From CAZMVY01 sp964653435 (GTDB lineage Bacteria > Planctomycetota > Phycisphaerae > UBA1845 > PWPN01): a stretch of 64,000 nucleotides of DNA. This document shows positions 9,002 through 16,621 of this stretch, one piece after another. Each line of letters starts with the position of its first letter. Position 1 is the stretch's first letter. The notes under the pieces were generated by a model. The model made no database searches and was not told the origin of the DNA. It saw nothing but the letters and a program-made list of their open reading frames with translations. The translations under genes were made by a program, and so were the position numbers. The DNA lies in assembly GCA_964653435.1 (NCBI GenBank), contig CAZZFA010000011.1, forward strand, positions 11,023-75,022. The letters run 5' to 3'.

Positions 9002-10525
9002 ATGAACCGGACCTCTACGGCGGCACGTTGGGTGGATCGGATCCTGGCGGCGGCGTGGATGCTGACCGGCGTGGCGTTCGCCGTGGGCATGGGAATCGAG
9101 ATCGCGGCGATTCTCCCGCTCGCCAGGCCGCAGACCACGTGGGAGAGCGCGCCGCTGGAAATCGCCTGGCGGGTCCGACAGGGCGAGGCGATGTATGCCG
9201 ACTGGCGCGAGGGGCCGGTACACGTCGGCGTTTACGGACCGGCGTATTATGAGTTGATCGGGACGCTCGCGCGTCTGGCCGATCTGAATCGTCTGCGGTT
9301 GGTCGCGTTCGCCCGCGGACTGAGCGTTGCGGCGTTCGCAGTCGCGCTGCTGCTTCTGATGCTCCTCGCGACGCGCGGCGGTAACCGTGCCTGGGCCTGG
9401 GCCGTCCCTCTGGTCGCGCTGGGCTCGATTCCCGTGCAGAGCGTGGAGTTCATCGCGAGCGCCCGGCCGGACACGCTGGTCCTGGCCCTGTCGCTGGCGG
9501 GGCTGATGCTCGCCATGCGGAGTGGAATCTGGAGTGCCGTCGGGGCCGCCGGCGCCCTGTGGCTCGCGGTCTTCTGCAAGCCGACGGCGCTGGCCGCCCC
9601 GCTGACGGTCGCCCTGGCGTGCCTCTGGGAGGCCGACCGCAGACGCCTCCTGTTGCTGCTGAGCCTGTTGTGCGGCGCGGCCGTCGGCACGGTCGTTGCC
9701 ATGCAGGCAGCTACCGCGGGCCTCTTCTGGCTGCACCAGCAGGTGACGCTCGCCGCGCCGCAGAAGTGGGCGTACACCCTTTTTGTCCTGACCAAGGGCC
9801 GGGAAGAAGACCAGCCCCGCGCATTGGCCGCGATGGTGGCCATCGCCCTGCTTACCCGATTCGTCCGTCCCCGCTTCGACGGTCTGCCCGACGAACTCCG
9901 CCGCTCCTGGCGCTGGGCAACGGCCTGGTTCCTCGCGGCGACCGCCGCAGCCCTCTTTACGGCCCGCCGTCAGGGCAGCAACATCAACTACCTCATCGAA
10001 CCCATCCTCGCCGGCGGCTGGATTCTGGCGATTTGGGCACGCTCCGTTGCCGCAACGACGGACAGGCTTTCGAAAACCATCGGGCGCGTGCTCGCCGCCG
10101 TGGGGTTGTTCAATCCGACCGTACTGTATCTCGACGCACACGTGGTCAGCGCCCGGCAGGTCGCGCAGATTGCCACTCTGCTCGGTCCGGACTACGCAAG
10201 CGGCAGCCGCTGGGTCGCCGGCATGGACAGGCCGTTGCTCTGCATGGATCCGTGGCTCGCCTGGTGCGCGGGTGTGGACGGCTATGTCAATGACCCCATT
10301 GCCTTCGGCAGCATGTGCGTGACCCGGCCCGACCGCGACGTTCTCACAGCCCGCGTGAAGCGCCGATTCTTCGCTTCCGTGGTAACGGTCGGACCCCTTG
10401 ACGCCAAGCCGACATTCATCCACCAGGATATTCAAGCGCTGTGGCCGGCCCTGCGCCAGGCCCTCCAGGAAAACTACGTCCTCGCCGAGCGCCACGACCC
10501 CTGGTGCCGCTACGTACCGCGGTAA
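9002..10525 (+). CDS. Polytopic membrane protein, possible GT-C-type glycosyltransferase
   Basis: The 507-residue protein has roughly ten hydrophobic segments: one at residues 15-37, then a lumenal-type loop with ESAPLEIAWRVRQGEAMYADW and GPVHVGVYGPAYYE, then alternating helices to about residue 370, and a soluble C-terminal tail. The first loop with acidic residues followed by many helices recalls GT-C enzymes that use lipid-linked sugars, such as the ArnT/PMT type, but a decisive catalytic motif is not evident. GGAG lies 8 bases before the ATG. The neighbouring genes give no pathway hint. The membrane location is secure; the transferase role is only a possibility. Confidence 0.7.
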   Translation: MNRTSTAARWVDRILAAAWMLTGVAFAVGMGIEIAAILPLARPQTTWESAPLEIAWRVRQGEAMYADWREGPVHVGVYGPAYYELIGTLARLADLNRLRLVAFARGLSVAAFAVALLLLMLLATRGGNRAWAWAVPLVALGSIPVQSVEFIASARPDTLVLALSLAGLMLAMRSGIWSAVGAAGALWLAVFCKPTALAAPLTVALACLWEADRRRLLLLLSLLCGAAVGTVVAMQAATAGLFWLHQQVTLAAPQKWAYTLFVLTKGREEDQPRALAAMVAIALLTRFVRPRFDGLPDELRRSWRWATAWFLAATAAALFTARRQGSNINYLIEPILAGGWILAIWARSVAATTDRLSKTIGRVLAAVGLFNPTVLYLDAHVVSARQVAQIATLLGPDYASGSRWVAGMDRPLLCMDPWLAWCAGVDGYVNDPIAFGSMCVTRPDRDVLTARVKRRFFASVVTVGPLDAKPTFIHQDIQALWPALRQALQENYVLAERHDPWCRYVPR

Positions 10526-10601
10526 CGGCCGGATAGCACCTGGCGGCGCCCGCGCCGGCCCCTCTTGCATCGGGCTGTATTTCGCCGATGATGTATCCGC
10601 C

Positions 10602-11786
10602 ATGACAAGAGCTCTGCTGCCGGGAATCGCCGTCTATTTCGCCGTTTCTCCCGCGTTCGGCGCCGCGTCGGCCCAAGCCGACGCCCCCGCGTCGTCGCCC
10701 GCCGTAAGCCCGCCGAGACTGTTCGACGAAGCGATGCAGAAGCGCACGGAGGCGATCACAGCCTTGCGCGACGACCCGAACCGCCGCCGCGAGATTCGCG
10801 AGCAGCGCCGGGCAATCCGGGCCCGCCTCCGGTCCGAGACCGACCCCGAACGCCGCATCCTGCTGGCGATGGGCTGGGCCAACTGGGAACTGGCCGAGGC
10901 CGCAGCGCCGGCCGCCACAAGGTGGATGATCGGCTACCGCACGCGACAGGACCTCAAGGACCTCGCCGAGGCCGCCCGATCGGCCGGCCGCGCCCTCGAC
11001 AGCGCAAAGAAGGACATCGAATCGCTCGCACAGTCGGCCGACACCGCCGTCATGCGGCGGCGTGCCCGCTGGCGCGAAATGATCAACACGCTCCGGCTCT
11101 TTGCCGCTGCGTACGAGGCGCTCGCCCGCACGGCGCCCGCCGCCACAGCGCCGGCGGCGGTTCAGGAGGCCTGCCGAAAGGCGGCCCTGGGACTCGCGGA
11201 GCTGCGAGAGAATGAAGACCCGGATACGGCCGCGGCGGCCCGGCTCTGGCAGGCCGCTCTGCTCGAGGCCGGCGACCGCTCCGGACGCGAACTGGCCGTA
11301 CTCGATCTGGCCCTCGTGGCGCCCGAGCGGCTCCCGTACGACTTCTTCAGCCGGATCCTGCGATGTCAGAGCCTGTTGGCAGACGGGTCATACGCGCTGG
11401 TCGTCGCCCTGACGTTGCGCATGGAAGAACGCTGCGACCGCTGGTTCGGCGAGGATGCGAAGGCATCCCTTCGCGCGAAGCTCACGCTGGCGGCCTTCCG
11501 CATCAAGTGCCTCTGGCAATGGTCCGACGCCGTCCGGGCCGACGATCCGGAGCAGGCCGATGCCCTGCGCAAGCGGGCCGACAGCCTCGCCGCCGCCGAT
11601 TTCCCCCCGGGGCAGGAAACGCGGATCTATCGCCTCGATCGCGCAATCCCCGTCTATGCGGAGCCGCCGCCGCTCGATACCGGAAGCCCGCAGACACGTG
11701 AGGCCCCGGCCACAAGCCGCACCGCCGCCTCCGAACCGGCCGACACGCCGGCGTCCTCCCGGGCGGCAACCTCGTCTGCGGAGTAA
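10602..11786 (+). CDS. Secreted helical protein of unknown function
   Basis: The 394-residue protein starts with a signal peptide (MTRALLPGIAVYFAVSPAFG, cleavage near ASAQA). The mature part is rich in Ala, Arg and Glu, predicted largely helical, with a coiled-coil-like stretch around REIREQRRAIRARLRSE and tetratricopeptide-like spacing of alanine-rich helices. The tail is low-complexity Pro/Ala/Thr/Ser. I do not recognise a family. The frame is open upstream to 10398 but overlaps the preceding gene and lacks homology-like composition there; the ATG at 10602 is chosen because the signal peptide begins there. It follows the membrane protein gene by 76 bases in the same direction, so the two may be co-transcribed. 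Confidence 0.7.
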   Translation: MTRALLPGIAVYFAVSPAFGAASAQADAPASSPAVSPPRLFDEAMQKRTEAITALRDDPNRRREIREQRRAIRARLRSETDPERRILLAMGWANWELAEAAAPAATRWMIGYRTRQDLKDLAEAARSAGRALDSAKKDIESLAQSADTAVMRRRARWREMINTLRLFAAAYEALARTAPAATAPAAVQEACRKAALGLAELRENEDPDTAAAARLWQAALLEAGDRSGRELAVLDLALVAPERLPYDFFSRILRCQSLLADGSYALVVALTLRMEERCDRWFGEDAKASLRAKLTLAAFRIKCLWQWSDAVRADDPEQADALRKRADSLAAADFPPGQETRIYRLDRAIPVYAEPPPLDTGSPQTREAPATSRTAASEPADTPASSRAATSSAE

Positions 11787-11853
11787 ACGATGGCCACGCA
11801 ACGGCATCTGCTGCCGCGCACCCGTGCGGTAGCGTACCGCGTGGGCCTCCTGG

Positions 11854-13425
11854 TCAACCCGGCGCCCTCTGGCGTCCTGGACGCTGCGCCGGCGAGGCGC
11901 CCGCATCCTCCGCGGGCTGAGGAAACCGCGGGCTGTACAGCATGTCCTTCCGCGGCGCAACGAGCCGCCCGTCCTTGACAAACGCCTCGCCGCGCTCGCT
12001 CAGATGCTCGACCATGCGCGACCGCCAGGCCGCAAGCCGAGCCGCCTCCTGCGGGTCCGGCGCCAGGTCGTGCAACTCGCCGGGATCCTTGTCCAGATCG
12101 AAAAGCTCCTCCCGCCCCGTGACCGCGTAGAAGATGTATTTCGTCCGACCGTCCGTCAGGGCGTTCCACGGTTCCGAGCCCTTGTAACACCGGCTGTGCT
12201 CCAGATCGATATGGGGCCGCCACGAGTCGGCCTGGCCACGAATGGGCCCCAGCAGACTCTGTCCGTCAAAGTCCTTCGCTGAGAATGCCGCGCCCGCCGC
12301 GTCCAGGAAGGTCGGCAACAGGTCCCGAAGCTCAACCGGCATGTGCAGGACCTGCCCTCGCTGCGCCGCGATCGACTCCGGCCAGCGAATCAGCATCGGA
12401 ATCCGGGCCGAGCCCTCGTACGCGTACGTCTTGCGCCAGAGGTAATGGTCGCCGAGCATATCCCCGTGATCGGCCGTGAACACGATCAGCGTCTGATTCG
12501 TCAGGTTGCGATCGTCGAGCGCCTTGAGAATCCGCCCGATCTGCTCGTCGACGAAGCTCACCGACCCGTAATAGCCGCGCCGCGATCGACGGACCTGCTC
12601 GGCGCCGAGGTTGCCTCGCCACAGCGAGTAATCCGCCGGGTTCGCCTTGATGTCATTGCGTCCGGCCCAGTCCCCTGCGACGGCCGGCGGAACCTCGACG
12701 TCCTCGTACATCCGATAGAACCTCTCCGGCGGATCGTATGGGCTGTGCGGCCGCTCGAAGGAAACCATGAGGAAGAAGGGCTCTTTGCCGTGGTAGTCCT
12801 TGAGGAAACTCACGGCGACGTCGGCCGTCCACCGCGTCGGATGCAGATGCTCCGGCAGGGCGTACGCGCGAGCGCGATAGTCGTTCCACCCGAGCCCCGT
12901 GGCGTCGGGGTCCAGCGTAGGCGCCAGCGACCAGAACCAGCTCCGATAGTCGCTGCGGAAATCGACGGAAAGCTCCCGTCCCGACTCGTCGAGGATCAAT
13001 CGCTGGTAACCGTGCGGGTTGCGTTGCGGGTGGAAGTGCTGTTTGCCGATGCCGATGGTGTAGTACCCCGCCTGATGGAGCATCGCCGGCATCTCGTGCG
13101 GGTAGTGCTCGGCCATCCGGCCCATGCCGAGCATCCCGTGATGCCACGGCGAAAGCCCCGTGAGGATGGCTGAGCGGGCGGGCGTGCACGAGGGGGTCGA
13201 GGTGTAGGCACGGTCGAACCGCGCCCCCTCCGCGGCGAGACGGTCCAGGTTCGGCGTACGGATGACCCGATTCCCGTCGGCCCCGACACAATCCGCCCGG
13301 AACTGATCCGCCATGAGGAACAGGATGTTGGGCCGTTGGGCCGCGCCCGCCGGTATCGCCGACATGCCGCAGAGTACCACCAGCATGAATGTACCGATGT
13401 GTCGAGCCATCCCGCCGCAATTCAT
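11854..13425 (-). CDS. Secreted formylglycine-type sulfatase
   Basis: The 523-residue protein has a signal peptide (TFMLVVLCGMSAIPAGAAQ) and the sulfatase core: RPNILFLMADQFRADC with metal-binding Asp40, and the activation motif Cys80-Thr-Pro-Ala-Arg84, whose Cys would be converted to formylglycine by a sulfatase-modifying enzyme. FTADHGDMLGDHYLWRKT supplies the downstream metal ligands. Such enzymes remove sulfate esters from polysaccharides or glycosaminoglycans and are abundant in planctomycetes. GGAGG lies about 8 bases before the ATG at 13425. The last 20 residues are a Pro/Gln-rich extension. Substrate specificity is not readable from the sequence. It is exported to the periplasm or beyond. 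Confidence 0.95.
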   Translation of the reverse strand: MNCGGMARHIGTFMLVVLCGMSAIPAGAAQRPNILFLMADQFRADCVGADGNRVIRTPNLDRLAAEGARFDRAYTSTPSCTPARSAILTGLSPWHHGMLGMGRMAEHYPHEMPAMLHQAGYYTIGIGKQHFHPQRNPHGYQRLILDESGRELSVDFRSDYRSWFWSLAPTLDPDATGLGWNDYRARAYALPEHLHPTRWTADVAVSFLKDYHGKEPFFLMVSFERPHSPYDPPERFYRMYEDVEVPPAVAGDWAGRNDIKANPADYSLWRGNLGAEQVRRSRRGYYGSVSFVDEQIGRILKALDDRNLTNQTLIVFTADHGDMLGDHYLWRKTYAYEGSARIPMLIRWPESIAAQRGQVLHMPVELRDLLPTFLDAAGAAFSAKDFDGQSLLGPIRGQADSWRPHIDLEHSRCYKGSEPWNALTDGRTKYIFYAVTGREELFDLDKDPGELHDLAPDPQEAARLAAWRSRMVEHLSERGEAFVKDGRLVAPRKDMLYSPRFPQPAEDAGASPAQRPGRQRAPG

Positions 13426-13582
13426 CCGTATCGCCTCCGCAATATGTCTCCATGTCCTGCGTCGCCGCCGGGGTCATGATAAGCCGCCGTCGCCGCGGGG
13501 CAAGCACCGCCGCCGCCGGCCGCCGACAGCGAAGCCGATCATACCGGCCCGCGAGGGGCCTGTATTACAACGTAGACATCCC

Positions 13583-13611
13583 TTGACATGGTAACGCGAG
13601 TCGCGTAGGAT
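13583..13611 (+). promoter_or_regulatory. Strong sigma70-like promoter for the small His/Cys gene
   Basis: TTGACA (13583-13588), a 17-base spacer and TAGGAT (13606-13611) give a near-consensus promoter. The expected transcription start falls at about 13618-13619, on the ATG at 13619, which would make the mRNA leaderless. Confidence 0.55.
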
Positions 13612-13618
13612 GTGGCGT

Positions 13619-13912
13619 ATGCCGTTTCGCCGCACGGTGAGCGTCTGTCTGCTGGTTGCCCTGGGTCTGTCCTTCACGGGCCTCGGGCTTCTTGTACACC
13701 TGCGGCTGGCGGCGCATTCTCACGCTCACTCGCACGATCAGTGCCCGACGTGCTTCCTGCTCACCACAGGCTTCAAGGCGGTAGTGCAACAGGAAGAACG
13801 GGGGGCCGCTGCCGGCGACCCGGCGTTCGCGGCACTTGTCCCTGAGAACACGCCACCCACAGCCGAGCGCTACCGGGTCGGCAATCCCCGCGCCCCGCCC
13901 ATCGCGGGATGA
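13619..13912 (+). CDS. Small membrane-anchored or exported His/Cys-rich protein
   Basis: The 97-residue product has a hydrophobic N-terminal segment (VSVCLLVALGLSFTGLGLLV) followed by a histidine cluster and a Cys pair, HSHAHSHDQCPTC, a plausible metal-binding site. Similar short proteins with HxH and CPxC after one membrane segment occur in families such as DUF2946, but the match is not close enough to name. An in-frame ATG at 13610 also exists; 13619 is preferred because the promoter places the transcript start there. It lies upstream of the prepilin gene in the same direction. Function is unknown; metal sensing or handling is a guess from the ligands. Confidence 0.6.
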   Translation: MPFRRTVSVCLLVALGLSFTGLGLLVHLRLAAHSHAHSHDQCPTCFLLTTGFKAVVQQEERGAAAGDPAFAALVPENTPPTAERYRVGNPRAPPIAG

Positions 13913-14075
13913 CGCCTCCGTATCGTCCGATCCCCATTCCGACGCAACGCCCGTGATGCGCCCCTTGTGCACGACCAGACCGGCGCGTGACGGCATGTTG
14001 CGTGCGTGCGGGTCTGCGGCCCCGCCTGCGTCGTGGGAACGTGGTGCCGTCTCTTGCGAATCCGGAAGTGCAGCG

Positions 14076-14783
14076 ATGAACCGAGCGTTTACGCTGATCG
14101 AGTTGCTCGTGGTCGTGGCGATCCTCACCCTGTTGATTGCGATCCTGTTGCCCTCGCTCTCGCGGGCACGGGAGCAGGGCAGGAGCGCCGCGTGCCTGAG
14201 CAACATGCGAAGCCTCGCGCTCGCCGTGCAGATGTACGCCATGAACAACAGGGGCTTTCTCGTCAACTTCGGTCTGTCTCACGGCGGATCGGTGGACGAG
14301 AGCGAGACGTGGCTGAACACCCTGCGCCGGGAGTACCGCGACAGACTCGTCGCCCGCTGCCCCTCCGACAGCAGCCCATACTGGACCCGGCCCCATCCCG
14401 TCACCCGGCAGATGAGGCAGACCAGCTACGGCGTGAACGACTACCTCTCCGGACGGATCGCCGGCTACGAGGATTATCGCCGCATGGACCGCATCCGGCG
14501 CCCGGCGACGACCATCCTGTTCGTGGAGATGAACCCGATCACCGACTACGCGTCAAGCGATCACGTTCACCCGGAGGACTGGGTCGTCCTGGAACGCGAC
14601 GCGGCGAAGAACCAGTTGGCCCTCGATCTCCATTCGGGGAGGGCGAACTACGCCTTTGCGGACGGCCACGCGGAGACGCTCCGCTTCGAGCGGACGTACA
14701 GAAAGAAGGGTATACAGAAACTCGGAAAGCAGCTCGTCATTACGTGGGAGCACAATCTCTTCGACCCGAAGGTGGCGTGGTGA
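14076..14783 (+). CDS. Prepilin-like protein with H-X9-DG signature
   Basis: The 235-residue protein begins with a type IV prepilin/type II pseudopilin signal, AFTLIELLVVVAILTLLIA, with Ala rather than Gly before the conserved Phe and Glu at +5. The C-terminal part contains the planctomycete prepilin-associated motif HSGRANYAFADG (His, nine residues, Asp-Gly). Members of this DUF1559-like group are numerous in Planctomycetes and are probably processed by a PilD-type peptidase. GGAAG lies upstream of the ATG at 14076; the longer open frame upstream overlaps the preceding small gene's end and is not family-like. It is followed 75 bases later by a tailed secreted protein, possibly one transcription unit. 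Confidence 0.88.
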   Translation: MNRAFTLIELLVVVAILTLLIAILLPSLSRAREQGRSAACLSNMRSLALAVQMYAMNNRGFLVNFGLSHGGSVDESETWLNTLRREYRDRLVARCPSDSSPYWTRPHPVTRQMRQTSYGVNDYLSGRIAGYEDYRRMDRIRRPATTILFVEMNPITDYASSDHVHPEDWVVLERDAAKNQLALDLHSGRANYAFADGHAETLRFERTYRKKGIQKLGKQLVITWEHNLFDPKVAW

Positions 14784-14796
14784 CGCCCCTGCTGCC

Positions 14797-14846
14797 CGGG
14801 GGCGAAAACCCCCGCTCTTGAGAAACACGCGGGCGATCCGCCCGCG
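14797..14846 (+). promoter_or_regulatory. Two consecutive hairpins abutting a Shine-Dalgarno site
   Basis: CGGGGG/CCCCCG (14797-14814, 6-bp stem, 6-base loop) is followed by a perfect 8-bp stem CGCGGGCG/CGCCCGCG (14828-14846, 3-base loop). The ribosome site AAGGAG (14847-14852) starts directly after the second stem, so the structure may act as a processing or translation-control element between the two genes. Confidence 0.45.
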
Positions 14847-14858
14847 AAGGAGAACGAA

Positions 14859-15629
14859 ATGAGAACCTTGTCCTGCGTGTTACTCGGCACAATCGGCGTG
14901 TTCGCCGCGACAGCTTTCCCCGCGCGGGTATACGGACAACACGAGGGAGACCTGATCGTGTGTCGTTCCGCGGCGGACCAACTCAGGATTGCGACCGGCA
15001 ACGGCGGCTTCGATCCCTTCGACCCGCTGGGCAATCTTACCGTGCTCACGCCCGTCTCCGGACTCTTCGAGGGCTGGAGCAGCGACGAACCCGGGTTCGA
15101 CGCGATCCGGATCGATGCGCCCCCCGATGATACATTCGCGCTCGCGCCGGGCGCGGACATCCGGCTCGACGTCGTCTCGATCGACCCCGCCTTCGTTATC
15201 ATCGTCCCGCCGAACTACGATATCCTCGATTCTCCGGGCCAGTCCGTGCGCCTTGGCGACTACCAGCTTCACAAGCATCTGATCTGGCTCATCGACAGCA
15301 CAAGTCCCGCCTTTGATCCCACGCAATGCACGTGGCGGGCGACGTTCCGGCTCCGGGACGCGGGCAGTACCGGCTACGCGCCCTCCGATCCCTTTACGCT
15401 CCGCTTCGCGACATCGCACGTCAGCCCCGCCGACTTCGACTGCGACGGCGACGTGGATCTGGCGGACTTCGGCCGCTTCCAATCGTGTTTCAACGGACCG
15501 AATCGCGCCCCCCGAAGCGCCGACTGCGGCGAGACGGACCTCGATATGGACAACGACGTGGACCTGGCGGACTTCAATGTCTTCCAGGCCTGTTTCAACG
15601 GCCCGAATCGACCGCCGAAGGGCTCATAG
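14859..15629 (+). CDS. Secreted protein with GPNRPP double-repeat tail
   Basis: The 256-residue protein has a signal peptide (CVLLGTIGVFAATAFPARVYG) and a mature N-terminal domain of about 160 residues beginning HEGDLIVCRSAADQLRI, predicted beta-rich. It ends in two Asp-rich repeats, DFDCDGDVDLADFGRFQSC and DLDMDNDVDLADFNVFQAC, each followed by FNGPNR. The family of the N-terminal domain is unknown to me; proteins of this layout recur in planctomycetes. AAGGAGA precedes the ATG. Unlike the other tailed proteins in the window it lacks the terminal Cys (ends PPKGS). It probably forms a unit with the upstream prepilin. Confidence 0.85.
   Translation: MRTLSCVLLGTIGVFAATAFPARVYGQHEGDLIVCRSAADQLRIATGNGGFDPFDPLGNLTVLTPVSGLFEGWSSDEPGFDAIRIDAPPDDTFALAPGADIRLDVVSIDPAFVIIVPPNYDILDSPGQSVRLGDYQLHKHLIWLIDSTSPAFDPTQCTWRATFRLRDAGSTGYAPSDPFTLRFATSHVSPADFDCDGDVDLADFGRFQSCFNGPNRAPRSADCGETDLDMDNDVDLADFNVFQACFNGPNRPPKGS
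15426..15629 (+). repeat. GPNRPP double-repeat tail, copy 2
   Basis: Two Asp-rich units of about 27 residues are joined by a 14-residue linker that contains a Cys (ADCGE). The final Cys seen in other copies is missing. Confidence 0.85.
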
Positions 15630-15672
15630 CCCCCGGCAGAACCTCGAAGGCCGATGTGTCCGCGAAGCCGCT

Positions 15673-16290
15673 TCACGCGGCCCACGAGCGCAGAGCGTCC
15701 TTGACGCCGGCGATGACCGTCTCCACCGACAATGCCGCGAGGATCATCCCCATCACGCGGCTCAGGATGGCGATCGGACCGGCGCCGATGCACCGCCGGA
15801 TCGGGCTGGCCAGAAGCAGCAGCACCCACTGCATCGCCAGCACCACGAGCAGCACAACCGCCGTCCGGCACTGCGCCATCACGCTGAAGCGGTCGTTATC
15901 CGTCAGTACGACGACCGCAAGCAATGCCCCCGGGCCCGCAATAAACGGCATCGCCAGCGGAAACACCGCCACATTCTCCCGGCCGCCGGGCAACGGGCCG
16001 GAAACACCCGCATGATCCGAGAAAATCATCGTCAGCCCGACCTTGAACAACACAAGCCCCCCGGCGATCTGGAACGAGTGGATGGTGATGCCCATCTCCC
16101 GCAGCAGAAACTGCCCGAGCACCAGGAAACCCAGAAGCACTGCCGCCGCAATCAGCACGGCATGCACGGCGATCCGCCGCATTTCGCGCGCCGACGTGTC
16201 CCTCGTAACCGAAAGAAACAGCGGCACGGTACCGATCGGATCGACGACCACCCAGAGCGTTACGAAATCGGTAAAGGCGTTGTCCAACAT
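15673..16290 (-). CDS. MarC-family integral membrane protein
   Basis: The 205-residue protein matches the MarC/UPF0056 family in length and layout. It has about six membrane helices, the N-terminal segment TDFVTLWVVVDPIGTVPLFLS, the family-typical HSFQIAGGLVLFKVGLTMI and the AMPFIAGPGALLAVVVL motif. MarC proteins were once linked to multiple antibiotic resistance, but their transport role is unresolved. The ATG at 16290 is chosen because the homology starts there; 97 further open codons upstream are Arg-rich and unlike the family. It is divergent from the AhbC-like gene and convergent with the tailed protein gene. Confidence 0.92.
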   Translation of the reverse strand: MLDNAFTDFVTLWVVVDPIGTVPLFLSVTRDTSAREMRRIAVHAVLIAAAVLLGFLVLGQFLLREMGITIHSFQIAGGLVLFKVGLTMIFSDHAGVSGPLPGGRENVAVFPLAMPFIAGPGALLAVVVLTDNDRFSVMAQCRTAVVLLVVLAMQWVLLLLASPIRRCIGAGPIAILSRVMGMILAALSVETVIAGVKDALRSWAA

Positions 16291-16621
16291 CACTGCGCAT
16301 CCCGCGCGGCCGCGCCGCGCGCCGCCGGCGGGACGGCCTTCGGCCACCCGATCCCGGCACGCTTGATCTAACATCGGACGGCGAACCGACGTTATGTACG
16401 TTAACCCGCCCACGCCGCACCGACAGAGCCGGACGATCGGCCGGCCCGGGCAGCGAGACCGCAAACGGCTCGCCCGCACGCTCCAGCGACGCGGCGCGCT
16501 TTGTCCCGCTTCGGCTCGGGCAATAGAATCCCCATGTGCCCGAGGCGGGAGGACGGCAATCCTGGGCCTATAATGTCGCACGTGCGCCGTCGCCGCGCAT
16601 TCGCGATTCGCGGAGCCCGAA
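16291..16621. other. Divergent intergenic region with a perfect -10 box
   Basis: No gene is seen. TATAAT at 16569-16574 lies about 47 bases before the AhbC-like start codon, but no good -35 box is 16-18 bases upstream (CGGGAG at that distance). No repeats were recognised. Confidence 0.4.

Noticed and set aside
8510..10603. Extending the YhbY-like gene to a 697-residue protein
   Set aside because: Only the last 109 residues have homology; the rest is antisense to the membrane-protein gene.
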